Source: Gammaproteobacteria bacterium
GTDB lineage: Bacteria > Pseudomonadota > Gammaproteobacteria > Pseudomonadales > Halieaceae
Assembly (NCBI GenBank): GCA_030433415.1
Contig: JAUIMF010000034.1
Span: forward strand, 1 to 33,188
Length of the DNA: 33,188 bases
Direction of reading: 5' to 3'
The position numbers and the translations under genes were made by a program. Within the stretch, counting starts at the first letter, position 1, and each line of letters opens with the position of its first letter. The notes beneath the pieces are model-generated. The model was not told the origin of the DNA and did no database searches. It saw nothing but the letters and a program-made list of their open reading frames with translations. Of this stretch, positions 10,596 through 18,387 are shown piece by piece.

Positions 10596-11672
10596 CTCGC
10601 GTCGTAGCCGCGCGAGTTCCGCCGTATTGCCATCGGCGCGCCCAGGCCTGGTGAGCCAGGGGGTGATGTGCGCGTCGATGAGTTCTGTCAGAAAGTCCAG
10701 GTGCGCGTCACCATCGTTGAGGCAGGGAATGTATTCGTAGCGTTCCCCTCCCGCGTCGAGAAAATAATCCCGGTTCTCAACGCCGATCTCTTCCAGCGTT
10801 TCAAGACAGTCCGCTGAGAAACCCGGGCACACCACCTGCACGGATCGGGTGCCATTGGTGGCGAGCTCTTTGAGCGTCTCATCTGTATAGGGTCTGAGCC
10901 ACTCTTCGCGACCAAAGCGGGACTGAAAACTACTCAGATAAGCGTCTTCCGTCAGCCCCAGTTCAGCGGCGACGAGGCGCGATGTCTTAAGACACTGGCA
11001 ATGGTAGGGGTCGCCCTCATCCAGATAGCGTCGGGGTTCTCCGTGGTACGAGAACAGCAGCTTGTCGGCTCGACCCCGCTCGTCCCAGTGCCTGCGAATG
11101 CTGTCGGCAAGAGCGCTGATATAGCCTGGCTCATCGTGGTAGCTGGCGACAAACTGAAAATCCGGCAACCAGCGGCGTTGGCAGAGATCCGCTGCCACTG
11201 CATCGAAGGTCGAGCCGCCGGTGGGGCCGCTGTACTGCGGGTAGAGAGGCAGTACCATCAGCTGTCGCGCGCCACGGCGGATCAGCGCTTCGATGCCTTC
11301 TGCTATTGACGGCGTACCGTAACGCATGGCGAATTCTACGGCGATGGCATCACCATGACGCTGCTTCAAGCGCGTTGCCAGTCCCCGACACTGGTTGCGG
11401 GTATGAATAAGGAGTGGAGAACCCTCATCGGTCCAGACGGTCTGGTACGCCGCCGCTGAACGCGCCGGGCGCACATTGAGAATGACGCCGTTGAGGATCA
11501 GCCACCACAGCAGTCGTGGAACTTCGACTACCCGGGGATCCGAAAGAAACTCCTTCAGATAGCGGCGCAGGGCCGGTTTTTGCGGCGCATCGGGCGTTCC
11601 CAGGTTGGTGACGAGAATCCCGATGGTGGCGGCTTCGCTGTGGTCAAAATCGGGGCGGCCCTGATATTTCAT
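10581..11672 (-). CDS. hemH: Ferrochelatase HemH
   Basis: HemH inserts ferrous iron into protoporphyrin IX, the last step of protoheme synthesis. From ATG 11672 it has 363 residues. Family landmarks are VTNLGTPDAP at 21-30, PLYPQYSGPTGGST at 142-155, the catalytic histidine in LFSYHGEP (H210) and the acidic site DCLETLEEI (around E291-E295). The frame is open up to 11726, but a -10-like TACAAT at 11711-11706 lies inside that extension, so the shorter start is preferred. The ribosome binding site is weak. The stop codon lies inside the end of the convergent ZIP gene. Confidence 0.93.
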   Translation of the reverse strand: MKYQGRPDFDHSEAATIGILVTNLGTPDAPQKPALRRYLKEFLSDPRVVEVPRLLWWLILNGVILNVRPARSAAAYQTVWTDEGSPLLIHTRNQCRGLATRLKQRHGDAIAVEFAMRYGTPSIAEGIEALIRRGARQLMVLPLYPQYSGPTGGSTFDAVAADLCQRRWLPDFQFVASYHDEPGYISALADSIRRHWDERGRADKLLFSYHGEPRRYLDEGDPYHCQCLKTSRLVAAELGLTEDAYLSSFQSRFGREEWLRPYTDETLKELATNGTRSVQVVCPGFSADCLETLEEIGVENRDYFLDAGGERYEYIPCLNDGDAHLDFLTELIDAHITPWLTRPGRADGNTAELARLRRELLDG

Positions 11673-11705
11673 GGTAAGCACTGCGCTTCCTGCGATCGAT
11701 GATGC

Positions 11706-11711
11706 ATTGTA
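11706..11711 (-). promoter_or_regulatory. Candidate -10 box of hemH
   Basis: TACAAT on the minus strand matches five of six -10 bases and would start transcription about 27 nt before ATG 11672. No convincing -35 was seen. The remaining spacer to 11926 shows nothing else I can name. Confidence 0.3.
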
Positions 11712-11926
11712 ACCCGCGGCGACCATGGCTCGCGTGAGAGAGCGTACGTTGAGTTTCCGTCGCTGGATTCAATCGCTTTATCGTTCAGTCACCGCACTTC
11801 ACCGAAAGGCTGTTTCGCCATCGGGACCTGTGACCTACCTTGGGAACCGTGGACGGGTCGTCAACCGCGATCACCACGCAGGACTCAGGCCCCGGTATTA
11901 ACGACAACGCTTTTTGGAGAATGACC

Positions 11927-12271
11927 ATGAAATCACTTCAACGTAACACTCTCGCCGCCGCCGCTTTCTGCGCAGTTGCGGGCATCGCTTTTCAGGCCCA
12001 CGCTGGAGGTGTCACCGAGGTTGTGACCAGCAGCGCCCGCGCACCCCAACAGCAGGCCGTCAGCTATGCAGATCTTGACCTCAGTTCCGCCAAGGGCCAG
12101 GAAGTCCTCTACTTCCGCTTGAGCCGCGCGGCAGAGGCGGTCTGCGGTTCTGATGATATCCGCGTGACCGGCAGCGTCTCGCAGGCGACGCGCAATGCCA
12201 ACTGTCGTGAAGAAGCCCTGTCCCGGGCCCTGTCCCAGGTACACAGCACGGCGGTAGCCAGCGCCAACTGA
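11927..12271 (+). CDS. UrcA-family secreted protein
   Basis: This small protein of unknown function (114 residues) resembles the UrcA family. A Sec signal peptide is clear: MKSLQR, a hydrophobic stretch to about residue 22, and a probable cleavage after AHA at 24-26. The mature part has the family pattern SYADLDLSSAKGQEVLYFRLSRAAE, followed by two cysteines (AVCG and ANCRE) that could form a disulfide in the periplasm. GGAG at 11916-11919 is 7 bp from ATG 11927 and only 1 bp from the ATG at 11921, which decides the start. It stands alone; a GC-rich hairpin follows it. Confidence 0.75.
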   Translation: MKSLQRNTLAAAAFCAVAGIAFQAHAGGVTEVVTSSARAPQQQAVSYADLDLSSAKGQEVLYFRLSRAAEAVCGSDDIRVTGSVSQATRNANCREEALSRALSQVHSTAVASAN

Positions 12272-12304
12272 TTTACGAGGTTCCCGCAACCCCTGGCGGA
12301 AACG

Positions 12305-12334
12305 CCGGGAGGTCGGTCCCCGCCGGCCTCCCGG
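12305..12334 (+). terminator. GC-rich hairpin after the UrcA-family gene
   Basis: CCGGGAGG at 12305-12312 pairs with CCTCCCGG at 12327-12334, and a further CGG/CCG pair extends the stem. There is no T tract after it, so an intrinsic terminator function is only possible; it could also stabilise the 3' end of the mRNA. Confidence 0.4.
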
Positions 12335-12414
12335 TTATCTCGTTCGTTGACGGGCGTCATCACGCCGTCACTTTAGCTTTATAGTGTGACCCATTCTGTT
12401 TCGGAGGATGGGCC

Positions 12415-14115
12415 ATGCCATTTTCACGTCGCGATCTTCTGCGTTACTCCCTGGCGCTCGGCAGCACGATTACGGTCTCTACCACCCTGAGCGGGTGCGC
12501 GCGTATCACTCAGCGCAACAATCTCTCTAATGCCCGTTTTCTTCACGGTGTTGCAAGCGGTGACCCCGAAAGCGGAGCCTTGATGCTCTGGACCCGCGCC
12601 GACGGTAAAAGCGACGGCGATCTGCGCATTGCCTGGGAGCTGGCCGCGGATTCCGCATTCGACACAGTGCTCCGCAGCGGCGAGGTGGTCACGGGCATGG
12701 ATCGCGACAACACGATCAAGGTGGATGTGCGCGAACTCGCGCCGGGTACGGAGTATTTCTACCGTTTTATCAGTCGCGATCAGGTCAGTCCCGTCGGGCG
12801 CGGAAAAACCCTGCCCGTCGGTAACGTAGACAGCCTGAGGTTGGTGGTGTTCTCGTGCTCCAATTATCCCGCCGGGTTTTTCCATGCCTATCGGCAGGCC
12901 GGTGAGTTGCCCGGGGTCGATGCATTTCTGCATCTGGGCGATTACTTCTACGAGTACGGCATGGGAGGCTACGCGACGGAGCGTGCCGAGGAACTCGGTC
13001 GCGCGCTCCCGGCGGACAATGCCGGTGAGCTGTTTACGCTGCAGGACTACCGGCGACGCTACGCGCTGTATCGTCGTGATGCCGATCTTCAGGCGATGCA
13101 TGCTGCCGCGCCCATGATCGCGGTGTGGGACGACCACGAGATCGCCAATGATACCTGGCTACACGGTGCCCAGAACCACAGCCCCGACGAAGGAGACTTT
13201 GAGACCCGTAAGGCAGCGGCGGTACAGGCGTACTTTGAGTGGCTGCCTTTGCGGCCGGCACAGCCGGATCGTACGGGGCGTATCTACCGGCGTTTTGAGT
13301 TCGGTGATCTGCTAAGCCTGCACATGCTGGATACGCGTCTCATCGGTCGCGATCGGCAGTTGGAGTACGCCCATTATTTCGACCGCGAAACCGGAGAGCT
13401 CGACAGCGCGCGTTTTCGCAGTGATTTAGCGGACGGTGCCCGTAGTCTGCTGGGTGAGGAGCAACGCCAATGGTTGTATGACGGCCTCGCGACATCGGAT
13501 GCCCAGTGGCAGGTACTTGGCCAGCAGATTCTCATGGCGCGGATGACTATGCCCGCGGTGCTCCTGAATCAGATGTTCGCCCGTCGCGATGATCCAGCGG
13601 TGCAAGACCTGATTGCGGAGTTGGTAGCAGACAAGCAGGCGCTGCAGGCTGGAGAGGTGTTACCCGAGGAGCGCGCGCAGCGCCTGCGGCAGGCGCTTCC
13701 CTATAACCTCGATGCCTGGGATGGCTATCCCGTGGAGCGGGAGCGGCTGTACGCCGTGGCGAAATCGCTGGGTAAGCAGTTGGTGGTGCTCGCTGGAGAC
13801 ACGCACAACGCCTGGTCCAGCGATCTCCATGATGCCCAGGGCGACCTCGTTGGCGTTGAGTTTGCCACGCACAGTGTTTCATCACCGGGCATGGAGTCCT
13901 ATGTAGGCCTGACCTCCGAAAGCGGTGCGCGTATGGCCCAGGCGTTGCCCGTGCTGATCGATGAGTTGCAGTACTGTCAGCTCACCGATCGTGGGTTCAT
14001 GGAACTGAATATTCGTCGCGATGAAGTTCGAGTGAGCTGGCATTTTCTCGATGACGTGACGGTGAGACAGCCCGTCAGCTACGTGCACCATCGAACTCTG
14101 CCTGCGACCTCTTGA
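12415..14115 (+). CDS. phoD: PhoD-like alkaline phosphatase / phosphodiesterase lipoprotein
   Basis: PhoD-family enzymes are metal-dependent phosphomono- or diesterases that act outside the cytoplasm. The 566-residue product begins with a twin-arginine signal (SRRDLLR at 4-10) and then a lipobox, LSGC at 25-28, suggesting Tat export and lipidation at C28. A PhoD N-terminal beta domain (FLHGVASGDP) leads into the phosphoesterase domain with SCSNYP, LHLGDYFYEYG, VWDDHEIANDTW and, near the C-terminus, LAGDTHNAW, which carry the expected metal-binding residues. GGAGG at 12403-12407 precedes ATG 12415. A -10-like TATAGT lies at 12380-12385; no pho box was recognised. True substrate is unknown. Confidence 0.88.
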   Translation: MPFSRRDLLRYSLALGSTITVSTTLSGCARITQRNNLSNARFLHGVASGDPESGALMLWTRADGKSDGDLRIAWELAADSAFDTVLRSGEVVTGMDRDNTIKVDVRELAPGTEYFYRFISRDQVSPVGRGKTLPVGNVDSLRLVVFSCSNYPAGFFHAYRQAGELPGVDAFLHLGDYFYEYGMGGYATERAEELGRALPADNAGELFTLQDYRRRYALYRRDADLQAMHAAAPMIAVWDDHEIANDTWLHGAQNHSPDEGDFETRKAAAVQAYFEWLPLRPAQPDRTGRIYRRFEFGDLLSLHMLDTRLIGRDRQLEYAHYFDRETGELDSARFRSDLADGARSLLGEEQRQWLYDGLATSDAQWQVLGQQILMARMTMPAVLLNQMFARRDDPAVQDLIAELVADKQALQAGEVLPEERAQRLRQALPYNLDAWDGYPVERERLYAVAKSLGKQLVVLAGDTHNAWSSDLHDAQGDLVGVEFATHSVSSPGMESYVGLTSESGARMAQALPVLIDELQYCQLTDRGFMELNIRRDEVRVSWHFLDDVTVRQPVSYVHHRTLPATS

Positions 14116-14175
14116 TTGTATGCGAGCCCGGATAAACCGAATCGAGCGCAATTGGCGGGGCAATAAACAGCGGCG

Positions 14176-14200
14176 CAACAAAAAGGCGCCCGTAGGCGCC
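14176..14200 (-). terminator. Terminator of the DUF1508/H1-like gene
   Basis: GGCGCC at 14185-14190 and 14195-14200 form a 6-bp hairpin with a 4-base loop. Read on the minus strand it is followed by TTTTTGTT, the shape of an intrinsic terminator just after the stop at 14220. On the + strand (after phoD) the T tract is missing. Confidence 0.75.
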
Positions 14201-14219
14201 TTCGTGTGCAAGCGGCGAT

Positions 14220-14738
14220 TTACTTCTTTTTGGCCGCTTTCTTTTTAGCCGGAGCCTTTTTGGCTGCAGCTTTTTTAGCTGGGGCTTTTTTCTTCGCGGC
14301 CGCTTTCTTTTTGGCCGGGGCTTTCTTGGCGGCCTTCTTAGCAGGCGCTTTTTTCGCTGCTGCTTTCTTCTTGGCCGGAGCTTTCTTCGCCGGTGCTTTG
14401 GCTTCCACAGTCAGGTCTGTGGTGTCGGCCGTCGGAGCATTCTTCGCTACCGACTTGATGCCTTTCTCCATGCTCACGGCGTTGGCGTACATCTGGCTCT
14501 TGCCAATCACCTGACCGTTTGTCGCCTTGATCACGAAGTAGGGCTGCCCCTTCGTTGAGGTCTTGCGCTCATAGCGCGCGTCCTTGTCCGCATTTTTTTT
14601 CACGGAGTTGATGCCCGCTGTCGCGGAGCGCTTGTTCTCGTAAGTCTGGCTGGTGAACACTACCTGACCATTTCCTGATTTGAGATTGAAGGAGAACTTG
14701 CCAGTCTTCCCCTTCTTCAGTTCAAACTTTCCTGCCAT
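14220..14738 (-). CDS. Tandem DUF1508 (YegP-like) protein with histone-H1-like tail
   Basis: This is a two-part protein of 172 residues. Residues 4-52 and 55-103 are two copies of the DUF1508/YegP fold (KFSFNLKSGNGQVVFTSQTYE; PYFVIKATNGQVIGKSQMY). Residues 112-172 are almost only Lys, Ala and Pro in PAKK/AAKK repeats like AlgP or histone H1 C-termini, which suggests nucleic acid binding; that is inference. The start is ATG 14738, with AGGGGAG 5 bp upstream; a GTG two codons earlier overlaps that site and is rejected. The tail DNA (14220-14400) is strongly biased and repetitive. Function of DUF1508 is not established. Confidence 0.85.
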   Translation of the reverse strand: MAGKFELKKGKTGKFSFNLKSGNGQVVFTSQTYENKRSATAGINSVKKNADKDARYERKTSTKGQPYFVIKATNGQVIGKSQMYANAVSMEKGIKSVAKNAPTADTTDLTVEAKAPAKKAPAKKKAAAKKAPAKKAAKKAPAKKKAAAKKKAPAKKAAAKKAPAKKKAAKKK

Positions 14739-14811
14739 GATCACTCCCCTTGTGATGATCTTGATATCCCGTCATGGGTTTACACGCGGTTTAAGGCCTG
14801 CCGCTGAGCCC

Positions 14812-14839
14812 AGCATAAGGTTTTCACGCACTATCGCAA
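14812..14839 (-). promoter_or_regulatory. Possible promoter of the DUF1508/H1-like gene
   Basis: On the minus strand TTGCGA (14839-14834) and TATGCT (14817-14812) are 16 bp apart, each four of six. An inverted repeat, GGGATT-TT-AATCCC on the + strand, lies just upstream at 14850-14863 and may be a regulator site. Confidence 0.35.
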
Positions 14840-14924
14840 GGGTTTTCCGGGGATTTTAATCCCAGGATTTTCCTTAAGCACTTACCTTCGCCAGGTCACG
14901 GTTCCCCATGAAGTACGCCGATAC

Positions 14925-15542
14925 ATGAGCAGGATTGAAAATTCAGGTCGGCCGATGGTGCTGCTGCTCGCCGCCGGCCGTGCAGCACGCTTTGGTCGCG
15001 ATAAGCGCCGGGAACTGCTATCCAAGGGTTTAACGCTGCTCGAATTAAGTATCGACTGCTACCGACAGACAGGCCTGCGTGTCGTTACCTGCTTGTCAGC
15101 GCATACGTCGGACGACGACCTGGAGTTAATGCTCCGCGCACGTGGGAACGCATGCCTCCGTTGCAATGATGCGCCACAGGGTATGGGCGCGACGCTTGCC
15201 GAGGCAGTCCAGACCTTCGCTGACGCAGCGCCTGCTCTTTTTATTGCGCTTGGCGACATGCCAGTGGTTCACCGCGAGACGCTCGATGCCCTTGAGGCAC
15301 AGGCTCATCCGGGTCGGATTGTGCTGCCTTGTTTCGAGGGGCATCGCGGCCATCCCGTATTGTTCGGATCAGAGTTTTTTTCTCAGCTTGCTTCGCTCGG
15401 TGGAGATCGGGGCGCGGTGTCGTTGCTGCAACAACACGACCAGGCGTGCCGCGTTGTATCGGTCAAGGACCCGGGTGTACTGCGCGATGTCGACAGACCG
15501 GCGGATGGAGTTGAGCTCGCGCGGTATTTTCAGGCGGGCTAG
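14925..15542 (+). CDS. MocA-like nucleotidyltransferase (NTP_transf_3 family)
   Basis: The protein (205 residues) belongs to the MobA/MocA-like nucleotidyltransferases, which transfer CMP or GMP to molybdopterin or other acceptors. The nucleotide-binding loop LLAAGRAARFGRDKR is at 14-28, the metal motif GDMP at 110-113, GHRGHPVLF at 139-147 and DVDRPAD at 188-194. This order fits MocA (molybdopterin cytidylyltransferase) better than MobA. No xanthine dehydrogenase-type enzyme or other molybdenum cofactor gene lies nearby, so the acceptor is uncertain. No clear Shine-Dalgarno was seen before ATG 14925. It ends on a CTAG shared with the convergent maiA stop. Confidence 0.75.
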   Translation: MSRIENSGRPMVLLLAAGRAARFGRDKRRELLSKGLTLLELSIDCYRQTGLRVVTCLSAHTSDDDLELMLRARGNACLRCNDAPQGMGATLAEAVQTFADAAPALFIALGDMPVVHRETLDALEAQAHPGRIVLPCFEGHRGHPVLFGSEFFSQLASLGGDRGAVSLLQQHDQACRVVSVKDPGVLRDVDRPADGVELARYFQAG

Positions 15543-16180
15543 GACGCCGGTCCGTCCGGCTGACGGGAAGGGTGGGCACTGGCAAACGCGTCCAGTTGCT
15601 CGCAGCGTTCTGCCAGTTCCAGTAGTTGGGGAAAGTCGTCGATGGCGACGTTGAATCGTCTGGCGTTGAAGATTTGCGGGATCAACAGTACTTCGAACAT
15701 GCCCGGATTCGCCGCTAGAGAAAACGGTCCTGCGAAACTGCTGACCTCCTGCTCCAGGGCGGTAAATCCCCGGCGTATCCAATGGCTGTACCAGGACGAT
15801 ACCTGCGCCTCGGGCTGGGCCAGTTCGCCCTTGAGATAATGCAGCACGCGAAGATTGTTCAGCGGGTGAATGTCGCAGGCGATGTGCTGTACCAGGCTGC
15901 GCTGCCTGGCGCGTTCGACGGGATTGTCGGCATAGAGTGGCGGTTCGGGAAAGGTCTCTTCCAGCCATTCCAGAATCGCAAGAGATTGGGTCAGTATACG
16001 GCCATCATCGAGCTGCAGTGCGGGCACGAGTCCCTGGGGATTGGTTGTCAGATAATCGTGCTGGCGCTGCTGACCTTGAACAAGATCTACGGGTATGACC
16101 TGGTAAGCAAGGCCTTTGAGGGCCAGGGCAATGCGTACGCGGTAAGCCGCGCTGGATCGATAGTAGCTGTAGAGCTTCAT
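15539..16180 (-). CDS. maiA: Maleylacetoacetate isomerase (zeta-class GST)
   Basis: MaiA converts maleylacetoacetate to fumarylacetoacetate using glutathione, the fifth step of tyrosine breakdown. The 213 residues begin MKLYSYYRSSAAYRVRIAL; the SS-x-x-x-RVRIAL pattern is the zeta-class active-site region. NPQGLVPALQLDDG and QSLAILEWLEE complete the thioredoxin fold, followed by the helical domain (FAGPFSLAANPGMFEVLLIPQIFNA is split from the usual D-x-x-L-x-P-Q motif). The start ATG at 16180 overlaps the fahA stop as ATGA, so translation is coupled. A longer frame to 16207 is rejected. It is the last gene of hmgA-fahA-maiA. Confidence 0.93.
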   Translation of the reverse strand: MKLYSYYRSSAAYRVRIALALKGLAYQVIPVDLVQGQQRQHDYLTTNPQGLVPALQLDDGRILTQSLAILEWLEETFPEPPLYADNPVERARQRSLVQHIACDIHPLNNLRVLHYLKGELAQPEAQVSSWYSHWIRRGFTALEQEVSSFAGPFSLAANPGMFEVLLIPQIFNARRFNVAIDDFPQLLELAERCEQLDAFASAHPSRQPDGPAS

Positions 16181-17175
16181 GAGTTGTTCCCGGGCGGCGT
16201 GTAGCACTCAACGACCTGGTCGATGGCGCCGAAAATCGAAGCGCCCTGCGCATCCAGCATGTCGATATGAATACGGTCGCCAAAGGCCATGAACGGAGTG
16301 CTTGGGGAGCCATCACGGATGGTTTCGAGGCAGCGAACCTCGGCGAGGCAGCAGGACCCTGATTCGGAGCCAACATTTGAGACGGTGCCCGACCCGATCA
16401 CCGTGCCTGCCATGAGTGAGCGCGATTTCGCGCAATGGGCGATTAGGGTCGGAAAATCAAAGGTCATATCCACCCCGGCATTGGGAGCGCCGACCAGCTT
16501 GTCGTTGAGCGTTGCGCGAAGCGGCAGGTGTAGTCGTTGGCCATCCCAGGCGTCACCGAGCTCGTCGGGCGTTGCCAATACGGGTGAAAAGGCAGTCCAG
16601 GGTTTCGACTGGTAAAAACCGAATTGCTTGCCCAGCTCCGCTGGTATGAGATTGCGCAGGGAGACATCGTTAACCAGGCCCAGCAACTGAATGTGCTCAC
16701 CGGCATGTTGAGCATCGATCCCCGCGGGCACATCGTCGGTGATCACGACAACTTCGGCCTCAAAGTCGATACCCCAGTCTTCGCTTTCGACCGGTATCGC
16801 ATCCCGAGCACCAATGAAAGCATCCGATGCGCCCATGTAGATCAGCGGATCTTCCCAGAAGCTGCTGGGCAGTTCGGCGCCGCGGGCCTTGCGTACCAGT
16901 TCCACGTGCGTGACGTAGGCACTGCCATCTGCCCAGTGATAAGCGCGGGGTAGGGGGGCGGCGCAGCGCTCGGCATTGAAAGGCTCTGCCTCATCGATGT
17001 CGCCGGCACACAATGCATCGTAGCGCGCAGCGAGCAGTGGAGCGGTGCCGGTCCAGTCATCCAGCGCCGCCTGAAGCGTTGCTGCGATCCCCGTGGCCGG
17101 GCAGCAGTGGTTCAGGTCGCGATTAACGATCATCAATTGGCCATCGCGGCCCGACTTGTATGAGGCGAGTTTCAA
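16177..17175 (-). CDS. fahA: Fumarylacetoacetate hydrolase family protein
   Basis: By position this is the final enzyme of the homogentisate pathway, splitting fumarylacetoacetate to fumarate and acetoacetate. At 332 residues it is shorter than animal-type FAH (~420) and matches the shorter bacterial proteins. The FAH fold is seen in FEAEVVVI (acidic metal ligands), NDVSLRNLIPAELGKQFGF, QSKPWTAFSPV and GSGTVSN. The start codon is TTG at 17175; GGAGG (read from 17188 to 17184 on the minus strand) sits 8 bp upstream and decides it. It lies 31 bp after hmgA and overlaps maiA by 4 bp. Substrate assignment rests on context. Confidence 0.88.
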   Translation of the reverse strand: MKLASYKSGRDGQLMIVNRDLNHCCPATGIAATLQAALDDWTGTAPLLAARYDALCAGDIDEAEPFNAERCAAPLPRAYHWADGSAYVTHVELVRKARGAELPSSFWEDPLIYMGASDAFIGARDAIPVESEDWGIDFEAEVVVITDDVPAGIDAQHAGEHIQLLGLVNDVSLRNLIPAELGKQFGFYQSKPWTAFSPVLATPDELGDAWDGQRLHLPLRATLNDKLVGAPNAGVDMTFDFPTLIAHCAKSRSLMAGTVIGSGTVSNVGSESGSCCLAEVRCLETIRDGSPSTPFMAFGDRIHIDMLDAQGASIFGAIDQVVECYTPPGNNS

Positions 17176-17206
17176 GGTGAGTTCCTCCGAATTGGGTGCA
17201 CGTTAA

Positions 17207-18340
17207 TCAACGGCCCTGGGTGCGCCACGAGTTGACGTAGTCCGCATTTTCTACCGCGGTGGCGTTCCTGCCGATACGCAATGCGCGACGGGTGTCGATC
17301 ATGACGGCCACTTCGTCGGTGGCGAGGGCCGGGTCCGTCAGGGCTTTTTCGAGCGCTTTGGGGTGGGGGCCGTGGGCAAAGCCGCAGGGGTGAAAAGTCA
17401 CCATGCCCGCGTCGATGTTGTCACGACTGAAAAAGTTGCCACGGTGATAGAACAACACTTCATCGTAGTCGTCATTGTTGTGATAGAAGGGCACCTTGAG
17501 GGCACCAGGGTCGCTTTCGATGGGGCGGGGGCAGAAGGTGCAGACCACAAAGCCATTGCCCATGAAGGTGGTATGGGCTGAGGGTGGCAAGTGATAGCGA
17601 TGGCTCATCAGCGGCCTCAGATCGCGCCAGTTCAGGCGCAGCACCGTGTTGTTGCCGTGCCAGCCCATGGCATCCAGGGGGTTGAAGGGAAAGCTGACAA
17701 CACTGACTTCGTCATGGCGTTTTATGTGCACCTGCCAGGGGTTTTCGTCCTGCTGCGCGATGAACGTGTCGTTGATGCGGGGGTGCTCGAGCACCGCAGG
17801 GTCAAAGATCGCATGGGGGCCAACCAGGCCCCGGTCGGGCAGGGCGTAGGCACCGTCGGTATCTTCAATGATCAGGCACTCGACCGGTTCCCGGATCTCT
17901 ATGCGCCAGGCCGTGCCACGAGGGATCAGCAGGTAATCACCATCGCGGAAAGTCAGGTGACCGTAATCACAGAACAGGTCACCCGCCCCCTGGTGGATGA
18001 ACAACAGGTCATCGCCATCGCTGTTGCGCAGCAGGTACTGCATGTTGTGAGTACAGCGCCAGAAGCGCAGTGCGACATCACCGTTGCGCAGGAAAGGCTC
18101 TTCGTCAAACGGCGATGGCGTGCGGGCATCGAGTTTGTTCAGGTCAAATGCATAGGGGCGTAACGGCCCCTTCCAGTCGATCCACCCTGTGGGCGGGTGG
18201 CGGTGATGGATGTGGCTCGCGGGACCAAAGAAGCCCTCACGTCCCATCTCTCGCTCATAGCTGCCCTGGGGCAGGTCGCAATGGGCCTGGCGACTGTGCT
18301 CGCCCTCGCGGATCATGTGAGGGATCCATTGTCGGCTCAT
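17207..18340 (-). CDS. hmgA: Homogentisate 1,2-dioxygenase
   Basis: HmgA opens the ring of homogentisate with O2 to give maleylacetoacetate, using a non-haem ferrous iron. From ATG 18340 the protein has 377 residues, clearly shorter than the ~430-445 of the human and Pseudomonas putida enzymes. The likely iron ligands are H287 and E294 (FYHNNDDYDE) and H323 (AHGPH), corresponding to H335, E341 and H371 in human HGD; the H-to-E spacing is one residue longer here. GGAG lies 9 bp before the start. It heads the hmgA-fahA-maiA operon and its promoter overlaps the palindrome at 18379-18396. Confidence 0.92.
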   Translation of the reverse strand: MSRQWIPHMIREGEHSRQAHCDLPQGSYEREMGREGFFGPASHIHHRHPPTGWIDWKGPLRPYAFDLNKLDARTPSPFDEEPFLRNGDVALRFWRCTHNMQYLLRNSDGDDLLFIHQGAGDLFCDYGHLTFRDGDYLLIPRGTAWRIEIREPVECLIIEDTDGAYALPDRGLVGPHAIFDPAVLEHPRINDTFIAQQDENPWQVHIKRHDEVSVVSFPFNPLDAMGWHGNNTVLRLNWRDLRPLMSHRYHLPPSAHTTFMGNGFVVCTFCPRPIESDPGALKVPFYHNNDDYDEVLFYHRGNFFSRDNIDAGMVTFHPCGFAHGPHPKALEKALTDPALATDEVAVMIDTRRALRIGRNATAVENADYVNSWRTQGR

Positions 18341-18358
18341 GGGGTCTGCTCCAGTGGC

Positions 18359-18387
18359 TTGACAGCAGCGAAGCATACTAGTTTCAT
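18359..18387 (+). promoter_or_regulatory. Sigma70 promoter of the marR-hydroxylase operon
   Basis: A perfect -35 TTGACA (18359-18364) is followed after 17 bp by TTTCAT (18382-18387, four of six). Transcription would begin near 18394, so translation cannot start at the ATG at 18388 and must use 18412. The -10 lies inside the palindrome. Confidence 0.6.

Noticed and set aside
14206-14514. 102-codon + strand frame rich in Ala/Phe/Leu repeats that looks like a membrane protein
   Set aside because: It is the complement of the Lys/Ala-rich tail of the DUF1508 protein; the hydrophobic look is an artefact of AAG/GCC repeats.
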